Positions 35,189-44,436 of a DNA stretch of 64,000 nt are shown one piece after another. The DNA lies in the NCBI RefSeq assembly GCF_000613945.1, contig NZ_BAJY01000013.1:1-64000 (forward strand), written 5' to 3'. The translations under genes were made by a program, and so were the position numbers. Within the stretch, counting starts at the first letter, position 1; each line of letters opens with the position of its first letter. The notes below the pieces were generated by a model. That model was given only the letters and a program-made list of their open reading frames with translations. It was not told where the DNA came from and made no database searches. The stretch comes from Prevotella falsenii DSM 22864 = JCM 15124 (GTDB taxonomy: Bacteria > Bacteroidota > Bacteroidia > Bacteroidales > Bacteroidaceae).

Positions 35189-35407
35189 ATGAGCAAAAAT
35201 CAAATCAACAAGACGGTTTATATCAAACCGGAAATTGAAGTTATGCAGGTTCTTATGGAGAACGGACTGTTACTAACGGGGTCAGGGGAAAAGTCAGAGA
35301 CTTTCCCGGGGCAACACAATAAAGGAGAACACAAGACGGGACCTACCGAAGAAAGTAATGACGCTAAAGAAGGATACTTCGAACAAAACGCCATTAATTC
35401 TTTGTAA
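35189..35407 (+). CDS. Small peptide with KPEIEV motif, ahead of fimbrillin-like lipoprotein
   Basis: A 72-residue peptide with no signal sequence. It begins MSKNQINKTVYIKPEIEVMQ and continues VLMENGLLLTGSGEKSE, a pattern (KxYxKPxIEVxxxxxExxLLxxSG) I know from many short, unannotated Prevotella and Bacteroides genes next to surface-protein genes. The C-terminal half is polar and low-complexity. It lies 33 bp before the lipoprotein gene and is probably co-transcribed. Function unknown; the conserved N-terminal part and variable tail recall leader-type peptides, but I see no processing enzyme nearby. Confidence 0.6.
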   Translation: MSKNQINKTVYIKPEIEVMQVLMENGLLLTGSGEKSETFPGQHNKGEHKTGPTEESNDAKEGYFEQNAINSL

Positions 35408-35440
35408 AATTAATATTAAGAACTATAAAATTCTATTATA

Positions 35441-36970
35441 ATGAATTTCAAATTATCATCATGCTGCGTTGTTGCAGCCTTTTTGGCAGTTGCCACCGGT
35501 TGTTCTAACGACGATTTGCCAACAAAAAAAGGCACAACGCAAAACGACGACAACACAACAGAAACGACACAAGTCACCTTTGTTGCCGGAAATGAAGGTA
35601 CACGTACATCGCTGAATTACGACAGCGGAGACTTCTACTGGGAGGCAAATGACCACATCTTTGTGCAGGACGATAACAATCAATTCCAAAAGAGTAGCAA
35701 TGCTGTAACGGGCAACAATGTGTCTTACTTCGAGTTTATGATGCCCGGCAAGTACAGCAAAGAGCGGTATATGGTTTATTATCCCGGGCAGAACGGCACT
35801 AACAACCAAGTAACCATCAGTAAAGAACAGACTCAAAGCGAGCCTAACAGCACCAAGCATTTCGGCGTTTCGGGCGACTGCGGCACCGCTACAGCAACTT
35901 TGGAAAGCGGTCAATACAAGTTTAAGCTTGACCACGCAGCCGCATACCTCTGCTTTGAGCCTACCTACAGCAGCGAACTTGCAAGCACCTACATTGAAAA
36001 AATAGTGGTAACATCTGACAACAATATTGCCGGTACCGGCTATACACTCGGCACTGATGGCAAGCTCACCGGTACGGGTGAATACAAGACTATCACCTTA
36101 ACACCACAAGGAACCAATGGTTTCAAAATGGAGAAGAAGGGAAACGGCTGCTCTGCGGGAAGATTGTTTATGGTTATAGCACCGGGAACTCACAAACTCA
36201 CCGTAGAATACTACTTAAAGGACACTAAAACAACTGTCAATGGCGTTATTAAAAAGACATTCAGCTCATTCAATTATACTGCAAATGGCTACCACGACAT
36301 TAATTCTGAGCTGAAAATCAGAGCCTATACCGATGATTACTATATGTGGGATGCGCAGAAAGAATACTGGTATGGATACAAAGCCAACCAGCCTACGCCT
36401 ATAAATGAAGAGACGGGCAGCAACTATCCTAAGGAAACCACTGATGCCCGTTGGTTCAATACAGCTAAACACCCAACACCTGCAAGCAACTCCGCTAAGA
36501 ACTGTCCAAACTATAACGAGTGTACGTGGTACTGTATGAAAGGCGACCCACATTGGGACAATAAGACCCTGTGGACGATATGGAAGCACTTGTACACTGG
36601 CGGTATGTGGTTCAAGAAAGCAAGTGTTATTGCCAAGGAGAATAAGAAAGATAACGCAGAAGAACTGAAGAAGAAAGCTTACAATGGTAAAGACTACGTT
36701 ACCACATCGATATACGAAACTCCACCCAATAACCCAAATGTTAAGTCAGGCACACCGGAGAATCGTAACAACTATTTCTTCCTGCCTGCTTTGGGGTACT
36801 ATGCTGACGGAAAGCTCAATAAATTCGGTTCACAGGGATTCTATTGGACAAGCACGGCTATTTCTTATACAAGTGGAAAAGCTTATAATCTCTATTTCGA
36901 CCAAGGTAATGTAGTTGCCAGCAATTTAAGAGAGAGGACGGACGGCTTCCGATTGTGGACCTCTGAATAA
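35441..36970 (+). CDS. Fimbrillin-family lipoprotein with C-terminal FISUMP-like domain
   Basis: A 509-residue protein. The N-terminal CCVVAAFLAVATGCSNDD is a lipoprotein signal with lipobox Cys. Residues about 45-290 (TFVAGNEGTRTSLNYDSGDF, YWEANDHIFVQDDNNQFQ, YMVYYPG, KFKLDHAAAYLCFE) follow the fimbrillin-like beta-sandwich pattern with the typical TRTS motif. The C-terminal 70 residues (NYFFLPALGYYADGKLNKFG, SQGFYWTSTAISYTSGKAYN, NLRERTDGFRLW) resemble the FISUMP / fibrobacter-succinogenes-like domain used as an accessory or tip domain. It is probably a surface or minor fimbrial component. A strong terminator follows at 37006. Confidence 0.78.
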   Translation: MNFKLSSCCVVAAFLAVATGCSNDDLPTKKGTTQNDDNTTETTQVTFVAGNEGTRTSLNYDSGDFYWEANDHIFVQDDNNQFQKSSNAVTGNNVSYFEFMMPGKYSKERYMVYYPGQNGTNNQVTISKEQTQSEPNSTKHFGVSGDCGTATATLESGQYKFKLDHAAAYLCFEPTYSSELASTYIEKIVVTSDNNIAGTGYTLGTDGKLTGTGEYKTITLTPQGTNGFKMEKKGNGCSAGRLFMVIAPGTHKLTVEYYLKDTKTTVNGVIKKTFSSFNYTANGYHDINSELKIRAYTDDYYMWDAQKEYWYGYKANQPTPINEETGSNYPKETTDARWFNTAKHPTPASNSAKNCPNYNECTWYCMKGDPHWDNKTLWTIWKHLYTGGMWFKKASVIAKENKKDNAEELKKKAYNGKDYVTTSIYETPPNNPNVKSGTPENRNNYFFLPALGYYADGKLNKFGSQGFYWTSTAISYTSGKAYNLYFDQGNVVASNLRERTDGFRLWTSE

Positions 36971-37005
36971 ATCTTTTGTAGCATTTTTGCAACATCAAAC
37001 AGAAC

Positions 37006-37054
37006 AACAGGTGTGCAGCTTGGTAGAATTTTCCAACAGAGTTGCACACCTGTT
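37006..37054 (+). terminator. Terminator of fimbrillin-like gene
   Basis: AACAGGTGTGCA / TGCACACCTGTT 12-bp perfect stem around a 25-nt loop, followed by ATCGTTTTTTG. Confidence 0.85.
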
Positions 37055-37102
37055 ATCGTTTTTTGGGAGGTATCCATCAACCTTCTGTACAAGTAAATTA
37101 AC

Positions 37103-37312
37103 GTGAGTTCGGCATAAAAAAGCGGGTTAAACAGGTAATATTCGCAGATGTTTTAAGCAAGCCCACTAATGAAATAAAGAGAGAGATTTTTTCGTTTAAC
37201 CTTCTAAAGATTATTCTGTTAAAATGTGAGAACTGCGTTTTGGCATTGCGGAAACGGCTGTTTTGCGATGCAAAACCTACGCCTTTACCATGCAAAACAG
37301 CCGCTTTCGCAA
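37103..37312 (+). repeat. 5' module plus truncated copy of the 184-bp element
   Basis: The 5' module starts GTGAGTTCGGCATAAAAAAGC at 37103; the element begins at about 37204 (TAAAGATTATTCTG) and breaks off after the third arm (about 37312). Arms: ACGGCTGTTTTGC, GCAAAACCTACGC, GCAAAACAGCCGC, so arm 1 matches arm 3 instead of arm 2. Confidence 0.75.
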
Positions 37313-37471
37313 TTCATTCTAAGTATTGATGCTCCGAAAATGCGACAAACTCGGCGTAATAGACATTTGGTATGCCGGCATTTCCGGCCTATTTTCTTAT
37401 GTTCAGACACCCGGCTATGAACTTCTTTTTATCAGCCTCGTTCGTTCATTTTATTATGGATACCGTCTAAA

Positions 37472-37503
37472 AAAGGTGTGCCGGACTTGTGTGGCACACC
37501 TTT
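37472..37503. terminator. Terminator of secreted-protein operon
   Basis: AAAGGTGTGCC / GGCACACCTTT, 11-bp perfect stem. On the minus strand it ends in a run of T, as required for the operon ending at 37515. Confidence 0.85.
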
Positions 37504-37514
37504 ATTGTTGGCTG

Positions 37515-38669
37515 TTATTCGCCGAATGCTTTGATTTCTCCTATCCAATCGCAGGTAACTTTCTTGCCTTTATCGGATATTAAGTCTGCTTTGACGTGGT
37601 ATTTGCCGTCTTCGGTTTTCTTAATCGTCAGTGTTCCATCGACAACGGAACAGTATGCTACACTCATATCGGCATTTACTCTTTCGCAGAACGAGCCTAA
37701 TGTGATGCCGGCATATTTACCGCCCGGGAAGAATACACCCGGAACTTCTTCGATGGCGTAGTTGCCTTTCTTTGTACCCACGCGGTAAGTTCCTTCTATT
37801 CCTGCACCCTTTGCCGTGTAGATGTCCATATTGAGCTTCATGCCCGGTACTGCCGGGTGTACTCCGTCTTCGGTTATGCTTGACACGTCGAACAGGCGAA
37901 GCACGTAGTTGTCGGTGGTTGAGCGAGGGTAGAGCATGTATTGCGCCAATACGGGCTGCAGGTTCACGTCGGTATTGATAACGTTCTTGTCGTCGTTGGG
38001 CTTATCTCCGCTGTGGTCTTCAAAGACGATTTGCCCTGTGTAATGGAACTTTAACGTCTTTCCGTCCTTAGTTTGAACCGTAGCCGTGAAGTCGTATCCA
38101 TCGGCGGTATGCTTCACTTCCATCTCTCCTCCCGTAAACAATATGTTGGCAAAACGGCTGCCTTGTTCGGTTTTCTCCTTGTTCAGGATAGCCAGCGAAT
38201 ACTCTGTGGTGAAGCAACCGTTAGCCCGTCCCGAACGTCCCTTGTACTTTCCTTCGGGCAATATGGCATTTTTGCTGTTGTCGGAGAGCGGTGCCCATAT
38301 ATCTACGAAAAGAAGATAGCCTCCGGGATCCATTGGCACGACATCGTTTGTCTGCGGTATTTGTCCCAAACGGTCGTTCGTCAGCGCGAAATAATAGTCG
38401 CCATAGCCTTCTTTCCAGAAGTCTCCGAAGTATATTCCTTGCAGGCTGGTATGGAGTTCTATGGGTTCGTTCTCGCCGCGCGCATAGCGTTTGATTTCCT
38501 TTATCTTTGAAAGGTCCACGCCGTTGAGCTTCCACGCGTCTCCATTGTTGCCGAATGAAATATTGCCCTTGGCTTTTTCGGTCTGCCCATTGGTGCGTAT
38601 GATGTCGAATTGCGCATGTATGCAGAGACTTACCATACATGCTGCAATAATGATACTAATCTTTTTCAT
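37515..38669 (-). CDS. Secreted protein of unknown function, last gene of three-gene operon
   Basis: A 384-residue protein with signal peptide MKKISIIIAACMVSLCIHAQ. I do not recognise a named family. After a short N-terminal segment (FDIIRTNGQTEKAKGNISFG) the body has two similar halves built around GxYKGRSG...YSLAILNKEKTEQG and GTYRVGTKKGNYAIEEVPGVFF, with FTATVQTKDGKTLKFHYTG and YHVKADLISDKGKKVTCDW near the ends of each, suggesting an internal duplication of a beta-rich domain. Its ATG directly follows the TAA of the DUF4465 gene with no gap, so the two are coupled. Probably outer-membrane or surface located. Confidence 0.7.
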   Translation of the reverse strand: MKKISIIIAACMVSLCIHAQFDIIRTNGQTEKAKGNISFGNNGDAWKLNGVDLSKIKEIKRYARGENEPIELHTSLQGIYFGDFWKEGYGDYYFALTNDRLGQIPQTNDVVPMDPGGYLLFVDIWAPLSDNSKNAILPEGKYKGRSGRANGCFTTEYSLAILNKEKTEQGSRFANILFTGGEMEVKHTADGYDFTATVQTKDGKTLKFHYTGQIVFEDHSGDKPNDDKNVINTDVNLQPVLAQYMLYPRSTTDNYVLRLFDVSSITEDGVHPAVPGMKLNMDIYTAKGAGIEGTYRVGTKKGNYAIEEVPGVFFPGGKYAGITLGSFCERVNADMSVAYCSVVDGTLTIKKTEDGKYHVKADLISDKGKKVTCDWIGEIKAFGE

Positions 38670-39551
38670 TTATTTAAATATCAAGTTGTCAATACAAACT
38701 GCGAATGATGATGAAGTGAGATTGTCGAAAGAGTCAGATGCCTGATGCGACAGCGACACCTTATTGACCTTTCCCAACGGCGAGAGGTCTACTTGTGTCC
38801 ATTCGCCACATATATAAGTCTTTCCGTCGCGATAGTCTGCCATTGGCACAACTACCTTTCCTGTTTCCTTGCCGGCAGCATCGTAACCCGTGAATACTGC
38901 CTCGTAGAAGTCGCCTTCTTTGAAAGCGGGCTTGCTGTAATAGCCAATCTTGCATTTCTGCCATATTTCGGCAGTGTTGTTTACCATCATCGAAACCATT
39001 GCATGTTCGGTTCCGTCGTTGAATGCAAACTCCGGTTTTTCACCATTCGACTTTCCGGTCAGGTAGTCGTCGTAACGCATAATGGCATATTTGGACGTTC
39101 CTTCTGCACCGGCAGGCTTTGATTCGTCCGTCGTGATGACTTTGTTTCCCGATGCCACTCCGGGGTGTTCGGATTCCCATTTTGAAACTTCGGAAGCGTC
39201 AGAAACAACCACGCCGCTGAAGTAGGTGTACTTTTCCTGATTTTTAAAGTCGATTCCGGCCTCTGTATAGGTTGTTACTTTACCCGAAACAATGTTGTTG
39301 TGCTTTCCTTGGGCGAAGGTACAGTCTTCAAAACCAACGGTTGTGTTCTTGACAATGTTACGTTTAATCATGTCGCCCTCTACGATTGCATTTCCGGCAA
39401 AGGTGAGCGTGTTTCCCGTTTGCTCGAATTTGAGGTTTTCGGAGCACACAATTGTAGTCCCATCAGCCTTGACGATGACCAAAGTATTGTCTGCCGAAGC
39501 AGTCATAGAGCATATAACTGCCAATGAAAATAAAACTTTTTTCATATCCAT
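38670..39551 (-). CDS. DUF4465-family secreted protein
   Basis: A 293-residue protein, start at 39551 (MDMKKVLFSLAVICSMTASA) or two codons later. A signal peptide precedes a short N-terminal part (TLVIVKADGTTIVCSENLKF). The DUF4465 domain covers about residues 70-290: VGFEDCTFAQGKHNN, SDASEVSKWESEHPGVASGN, YYSKPAFKEGDFYEAVFTGY, and the ending VSLSHQASDSFDN...FAVCIDNLIF. DUF4465 proteins are found in Bacteroidota exported proteins, some of them in nutrient-uptake loci. Middle gene of the operon 40032-37515; 13 bp follow the first gene. Ligand unknown. Confidence 0.78.
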   Translation of the reverse strand: MDMKKVLFSLAVICSMTASADNTLVIVKADGTTIVCSENLKFEQTGNTLTFAGNAIVEGDMIKRNIVKNTTVGFEDCTFAQGKHNNIVSGKVTTYTEAGIDFKNQEKYTYFSGVVVSDASEVSKWESEHPGVASGNKVITTDESKPAGAEGTSKYAIMRYDDYLTGKSNGEKPEFAFNDGTEHAMVSMMVNNTAEIWQKCKIGYYSKPAFKEGDFYEAVFTGYDAAGKETGKVVVPMADYRDGKTYICGEWTQVDLSPLGKVNKVSLSHQASDSFDNLTSSSFAVCIDNLIFK

Positions 39552-39564
39552 GCCTCCTCTATCT

Positions 39565-40032
39565 TTATTTGTCTTTCACAAACTTAAGGGTTTGTTTGCC
39601 CACTTTCAAGATGTAAGCACCTTTTTTCAGCTGTCCAATCTGTACGACGATGCGGTCGGCTTCGCGCTGAATGGGGGTGTCGAGGCAGATGCCATCAACC
39701 GTATATACAGCGACAGGAACCTGCATGTCGCTGACTTTCGTCAGTGTGATGGTTGATTTTGCGATGAACATAGCTGCCTTTTGCGCTACGGTTGTATTAA
39801 TGCCGGTAGTGGGCGTTCCGTACTTCACGGTGGCAGTTTTTACGCCGTAAACGGCTTCCCCCTCCTTTAGAACGATGCCGAAATCGGTGTCGTTGTCGGC
39901 AGCAATAAGGAAATCGACATTACTGACAAGTACTTCTGTGCCATTATCTGTAGCCAGATACCATACTTCTGTTTGGGCATTGCCCGACAAGGTGCAGCAA
40001 ACGAATGCAGCTAAAAATAGTAGTTTCTTCAT
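39565..40032 (-). CDS. Small secreted protein with T9SS-like C-terminal domain, first gene of operon
   Basis: A 155-residue protein with signal peptide MKKLLFLAAFVCCTLSGNAQ. The N-terminal part (TEVWYLATDNGTEVLVSNVD) resembles the N-terminal segments of the two following gene products, suggesting a common origin. The C-terminal part (DMQVPVAVYTVDGICLDTPI, GQLKKGAYILKVGKQTLKFV) has the shape of a T9SS type A sorting domain: a strand, a turn and a KKGxYILKV strand ending in a Lys-rich tail. It is preceded by a good promoter (40155-40186) and about 115 nt of leader. Confidence 0.72.
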   Translation of the reverse strand: MKKLLFLAAFVCCTLSGNAQTEVWYLATDNGTEVLVSNVDFLIAADNDTDFGIVLKEGEAVYGVKTATVKYGTPTTGINTTVAQKAAMFIAKSTITLTKVSDMQVPVAVYTVDGICLDTPIQREADRIVVQIGQLKKGAYILKVGKQTLKFVKDK

Positions 40033-40082
40033 AATACAATAGTTTTTGATGTTTGATAGACTCAGTTAGTAATATCTTATGG

Positions 40083-40107
40083 CTGAGGTCAGAGCCTAAC
40101 TCCTCAG
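40083..40107 (-). promoter_or_regulatory. Leader hairpins ahead of the secreted-protein operon
   Basis: CTGAGG (40083-40088) pairs with CCTCAG (40102-40107); overlapping GGCT / AGCC could pair instead, so two mutually exclusive folds exist. It lies in the transcribed leader between the promoter and the first start codon. I recognise no known riboswitch. Confidence 0.35.
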
Positions 40108-40154
40108 TCGTAAGAACTCCATAATTAGATTGTTTTTGCTGTTTGGAATTACTG

Positions 40155-40186
40155 CAAAGTTACGAAAATTACTAAATATATGCAAA
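40155..40186 (-). promoter_or_regulatory. Promoter of the secreted-protein operon
   Basis: On the minus strand TTTG (40186-40183), 20 bp, TAACTTTG (40162-40155). Confidence 0.7.
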
Positions 40187-40436
40187 AAACCATTGCATTT
40201 TTATATCGTTTTGGGCGAGAAATTTTCATTATGACTTCTCGATGAGAGAATATAGGTATAAAGTATAGCACAGAAAAAGTACGCTGTGCACAGGTGTTTT
40301 TACAGTTTCGTTGTGCCTTGTTGGGCGTAATCGCTGCGTATTGCATATTGCCAAAGATGCTGTATATTGTTTTTAGTTTCCTATGCAACTACGCTTACAT
40401 TCCTCGTTTTTCCCGGCAGAAAAACGCAATAAAAAC

Positions 40437-40620
40437 GTAAATATTTTTCGCAAGCATAACTATTGCGCAACTACCTCGCTATCAGTGCATTGCAAAACCT
40501 ATTGTTTGGCGTTCTTAAACCGTAGGTTTTGCACGGTAAAAGCGTAGGTTTTACATCGCAAAACCTACGGTTTCGCAACGCCAAACCGATTATATCACTT
40601 TTTAACAGAATTATCTTTAC
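40437..40620 (-). repeat. 184-bp dispersed element, copy 8
   Basis: Exactly 184 bp, GTAAATATTTTTCGC to CAGAATTATCTTTAC. Arms: CCGTAGGTTTTGC, GCGTAGGTTTTAC and GCAAAACCTACGG; the first and third match perfectly. Confidence 0.92.
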
Positions 40621-40681
40621 AATATTAAACCCCAATCGTGGATATAGCATACTTCAAAACTTACGAACTATTGCAATAAAA

Positions 40682-40716
40682 AGAGGACGTGCCAAATGAA
40701 TTTTTGACACGCCCTC
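40682..40716 (-). terminator. Terminator of nifJ
   Basis: On the minus strand GAGGGCGTGTCAAA and TTTGGCACGTCCTC form a 14-bp stem with G-U pairs, followed by TTTTT. Confidence 0.8.
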
Positions 40717-40743
40717 AAATACTATATCAGTGTTCTATCTTCG

Positions 40744-43700
40744 TTAATTGTTGTCGCTCCAGTCCTCCTTGCTCTTGCGAACATAGCTTTGGTAACGGAG
40801 TTTCGCCATTTGTTCAGCAGCGTCGAAGAGTTCTTGCGCTTCGTTCGGATAAGCCTTCTTGACAGAGAGATAGCGAACTTCGCCCATCAGGAAGTCTTGG
40901 AACTTGCTCCAGTCCGGAGCCTTAGAGTCGAGCGAGAATGGGTTCTTGCCCTCTTCTGCCAGCTGTGGGTTGTAACGCCACAAGTGCCAGTAACCGCTTT
41001 CTACGGCGCGGCCTTCTTCTGCTTGGCTCTTACCCATACCGCCCTTGACCTTCAAACCGTGGTTGATACATGGAGCGTAGGCGATGATGAGCGACGGACC
41101 GGGATATGCTTCAGCCTCGCGGATAGCCTTGAGCGTCTGTGCTTGGTCGGCACCCATGGCGATTTGGGCAACATATACATAGCCGTAGGTGGTTGCCATC
41201 AAGCCGAGGTCCTTCTTGCGGATACGCTTACCCTGTGCAGCAAACTGTGCGATGGCACCGAGTGGGGTAGACTTAGAGCTCTGACCGCCTGTGTTAGAGT
41301 AAACCTCCGTATCGAGTACGAGGATATTTACATCTTCTCCGGAAGCGATAACATGGTCGAGACCGCCGTAACCGATGTCGTAAGAAGCACCATCACCACC
41401 GATAATCCACTGTGAACGTTTCACCAAATAGTGGTCTAATGTCTGCAATTCCTTGCAGATAGGGCAGCCTGCTTCTGCGCCGGCAGCTATCATTGGTTTC
41501 AACGTAGCACTCGTTTCCTTTGAAGCATCGGCATCGTCCTTGGTGTCAATCCACGCTTGGGCGGCAGCTTTGAACTCTGCAGAAACATGTTCTTCGCCCA
41601 TGGCGTCGTTCAAGAGCTTGGTAATGCGTTCGCGCATCTTCTTGTTTCCAAGTGCCATACCCAAACCAAATTCGCAGAAGTCCTCGAACAATGAGTTGTC
41701 GAAAGCAGGACCTTGTCCCTGTTCGTTGGTTGTATAAGGAGTTGAAGGGATAGAAGCCGAATAGATAGAAGAACAGCCCGTAGCGTTGGAAATCATTTCG
41801 CGGTCGCCATACAATTGAGAAATCAACTTTACGTAAGGCGTTTCACCACAACCGGCACAAGCTCCTGAGAACTCGAACAACGGTTGCGCAAACTGTGAGT
41901 TCTTGACGTTGCTCTTGATGTCTACCAAGTGTTGCTTTGTCTTGACATTCTTGATAAGGTAGTCCCAGTTGTCGATTTGCTTCTGTTCGCGCACGAATGG
42001 AACCATTGCAAGTGCCTTGCCCTGCTTGTTGCCCGGACAAACGTCGGCACAGTTGCCGCAACCTACACAGTCGAGAATGCTGACCTGGATACGGAAGTTC
42101 ATACCTGCCATAGGCTTTGGAACCTTCATTTCCAACGTCTTATCTTCAAATCCTTTCACCTCTTCTTCGTCGAGAACGAACGGACGGATACAAGCGTGCG
42201 GACAAACGTAAGCACACTTGTTACACTGAATACAGTTTTCGGAAGTCCATTCCGGGTGGAAAGCCTCAACACCGCGCTTTTCAAACGCAGAAGAACCGTT
42301 CTTCATGGTACCGTCTACCATATCGTACTTGATGAAATCGGAAACTTTCAGCAAGTCGCCAACCTGACCGTTGATAGGACGAACTATTTCTTTGATGTAT
42401 GCAGGAGCATCGTCGTTTGCATCTTCTTCATCGTCTGCAAGGTTCGCCCAAGCAGGGTCTACCGGCAATATCTTGTATTCGCCGCCACGGTCTACGGCTG
42501 CATAGTTCTTATCAACCACGTCCTGACCCTTGTTGCCGTAAGATTTAACGATGAATTCCTTCATCTGCTCAACAGCCAAATCAACAGGAATTACTTCCGT
42601 AATGCGGAAGAATGCACTCTGAAGAATAGTGTTGGTACGGTTGCCAAGACCAATTTCCTGTGCAATCTTTGTTGCATTGATATAGTAAACAGTGATATTG
42701 TTTTGAGCGAAATAACGCTTAATCTTGTTCGGAATGAAGTTTGCAAGTTCTTCGCCTTCGAAAATGGTGTTCAAAAGGAAAGTTCCGTTCTTCTGCAAGC
42801 CGCGAATTACGTCGTACATACGCAAGTATGCCTGAACGTGGCAAGCCACGAAGTTAGGCGTATTCACTTGATAAGTAGAACGAATTTCGCTATCTCCGAA
42901 ACGAAGATGGGAACAAGTGAAGCCTCCGGACTTCTTAGAGTCGTACGAGAAGTATGCCTGACAGTGTTTATTGGTATTGTCGCCGATAATCTTGACAGAG
43001 TTTTTGTTTGCACCAACTGTACCGTCAGCTCCCAAACCGTAGAATTTAGCCTCGAACGTACCTTCGCCGCCCATCGGAATTTCATCAATCAATGGGAGAG
43101 AAGTGAATGTAACATCGTCTACGATACCTACTGTGAAATGGTTCTTAGGTTCGGCAAGTTCGAGATTGTTGAATACGGAAATGATGTGAGCAGGTGTGGT
43201 ATCAGATGAGCCGAGACCGTAACGGCCGCCAACAATCAAAGGTTTGTCTTCCACATCGTAGAATGCGCTCTTAACATCAAGGTACAACGGCTCGCCTTCT
43301 GCACCGGGTTCTTTTGTTCTGTCGAGCACTGCAATGCGCTTCACAGTCTTTGGAACAGATGCCAACAAGTGCTTAACAGAGAACGGACGATAGAGGTGCA
43401 CGGAAATCATACCAATCTTCTTGCCTTGCTTCATTTGGTAGTCGATGGCTTCGCGAGCAGCTTCGGTGGCAGAACCCATAAGGATTATAATGTTTTCTGC
43501 GTCTTCTGCGCCGTAGTAAGAGAAGAGGTGGTATTCGCGACCGGTAATATCCTTTATCTTAACCAAGTAGTCTTCAACTATCTCCGGAATGTTTTCGTAA
43601 TATTGGTTGCAGGCTTCGCGGTGCGTGAAGAATGTTTCCGGATTTTCAGCAGTACCACGAGTAACGGGACGTTCGGGAGAGAGTGCACGGTCGCGGAAAC

Positions 43701-44309
43701 GTTTCACATCTTCCGGGTCGAGCAATTTAGCAACTTCGTCTTGTTCAATCATCTCAATCTTCTGATATTCGTGAGATGTGCGGAAACCATCGAAGAAGTT
43801 TACAAATGGTATGCTTGTCTTCAACGAAGCAAGATGTGGAACTGCCGTAAGGTCCATTACTTCCTGCACCGAACCCGAGCAGAACATTGCGAAACCTGTC
43901 TGACGACAAGCCATAACGTCCGAATGGTCGCCGAAGATACACAATGAGTGTGTGGCAATCGTACGAGCTGAAACGTCGAACACGCAAGGAAGCATTTCAC
44001 CGGCAATCTTATACATGTTCGGAATCATCAACAACAAACCCTGTGAAGCGGTGAATGTTGTTGTAAGAGCACCGGCTTGGAGTGAGCCGTGCATAGCACC
44101 TGCTGCGCCACCTTCCGATTGCATTTCCTGAACAGTTACGGTTTGACCGAAAAGATTCTTACGTCCTTTTGCCGACCACGTATCGACATGCTCCGCCATT
44201 GGAGAAGACGGAGTGATAGGTAGATAGCTGCTACCTCTGAAAACATGTAGCTCACATGAGCTGCGGCTTCATTACCATCACAGGTAATATACTTTTTTTC
44301 TTTCGCCAT
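40744..44309 (-). CDS. nifJ: Pyruvate:ferredoxin (flavodoxin) oxidoreductase, frameshifted near start (about 44219)
   Basis: Homodimeric enzyme that oxidises pyruvate to acetyl-CoA and reduces ferredoxin; central to anaerobic metabolism. The true start is the ATG at 44309 (MAKEKKYITCDGNEAAAHVS). After YMFSEVAAIY the frame breaks; adding one C to TACCTATC gives YPITPSSPMAEHVDTW, the invariant PITPSSP motif, and 1188 residues, a normal length. Other marks: two 4Fe-4S motifs CIQCNKCAYVCPHACIRP and CVGCGNCADVCPG, the proximal cluster Cys in GACAGCGETPY, and the thiamine-diphosphate motif GDGASYDIGYGGLDH with EVYSNTGGQSSKSTP. Monocistronic, with its own terminator. Confidence 0.95.
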
Positions 44310-44436
44310 TGTCTTTATTTATTAAATGTTTCTATAATGTTTTTGGTCTGTTTTGTATAGGCCTGTTTATTATTAAATTCCTCTTTTTGTATTTATACTT
44401 GCAGTTTTATTTTGTGTTTGCGCCTTAGTCTCAGTA

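Noticed and set aside
40033-40155. Cobalamin riboswitch ahead of the DUF4465 operon
   Set aside because: The leader is too short and lacks the recognisable B12-box text; only simple hairpins are visible.
40149-40388. Short minus-strand frame upstream of the secreted operon
   Set aside because: It overlaps the operon promoter and has no recognisable features; composition is that of A+T-rich leader DNA.
41929-43209. A 426-codon plus-strand frame opposite nifJ
   Set aside because: Antisense of a highly conserved enzyme; no recognisable protein features.
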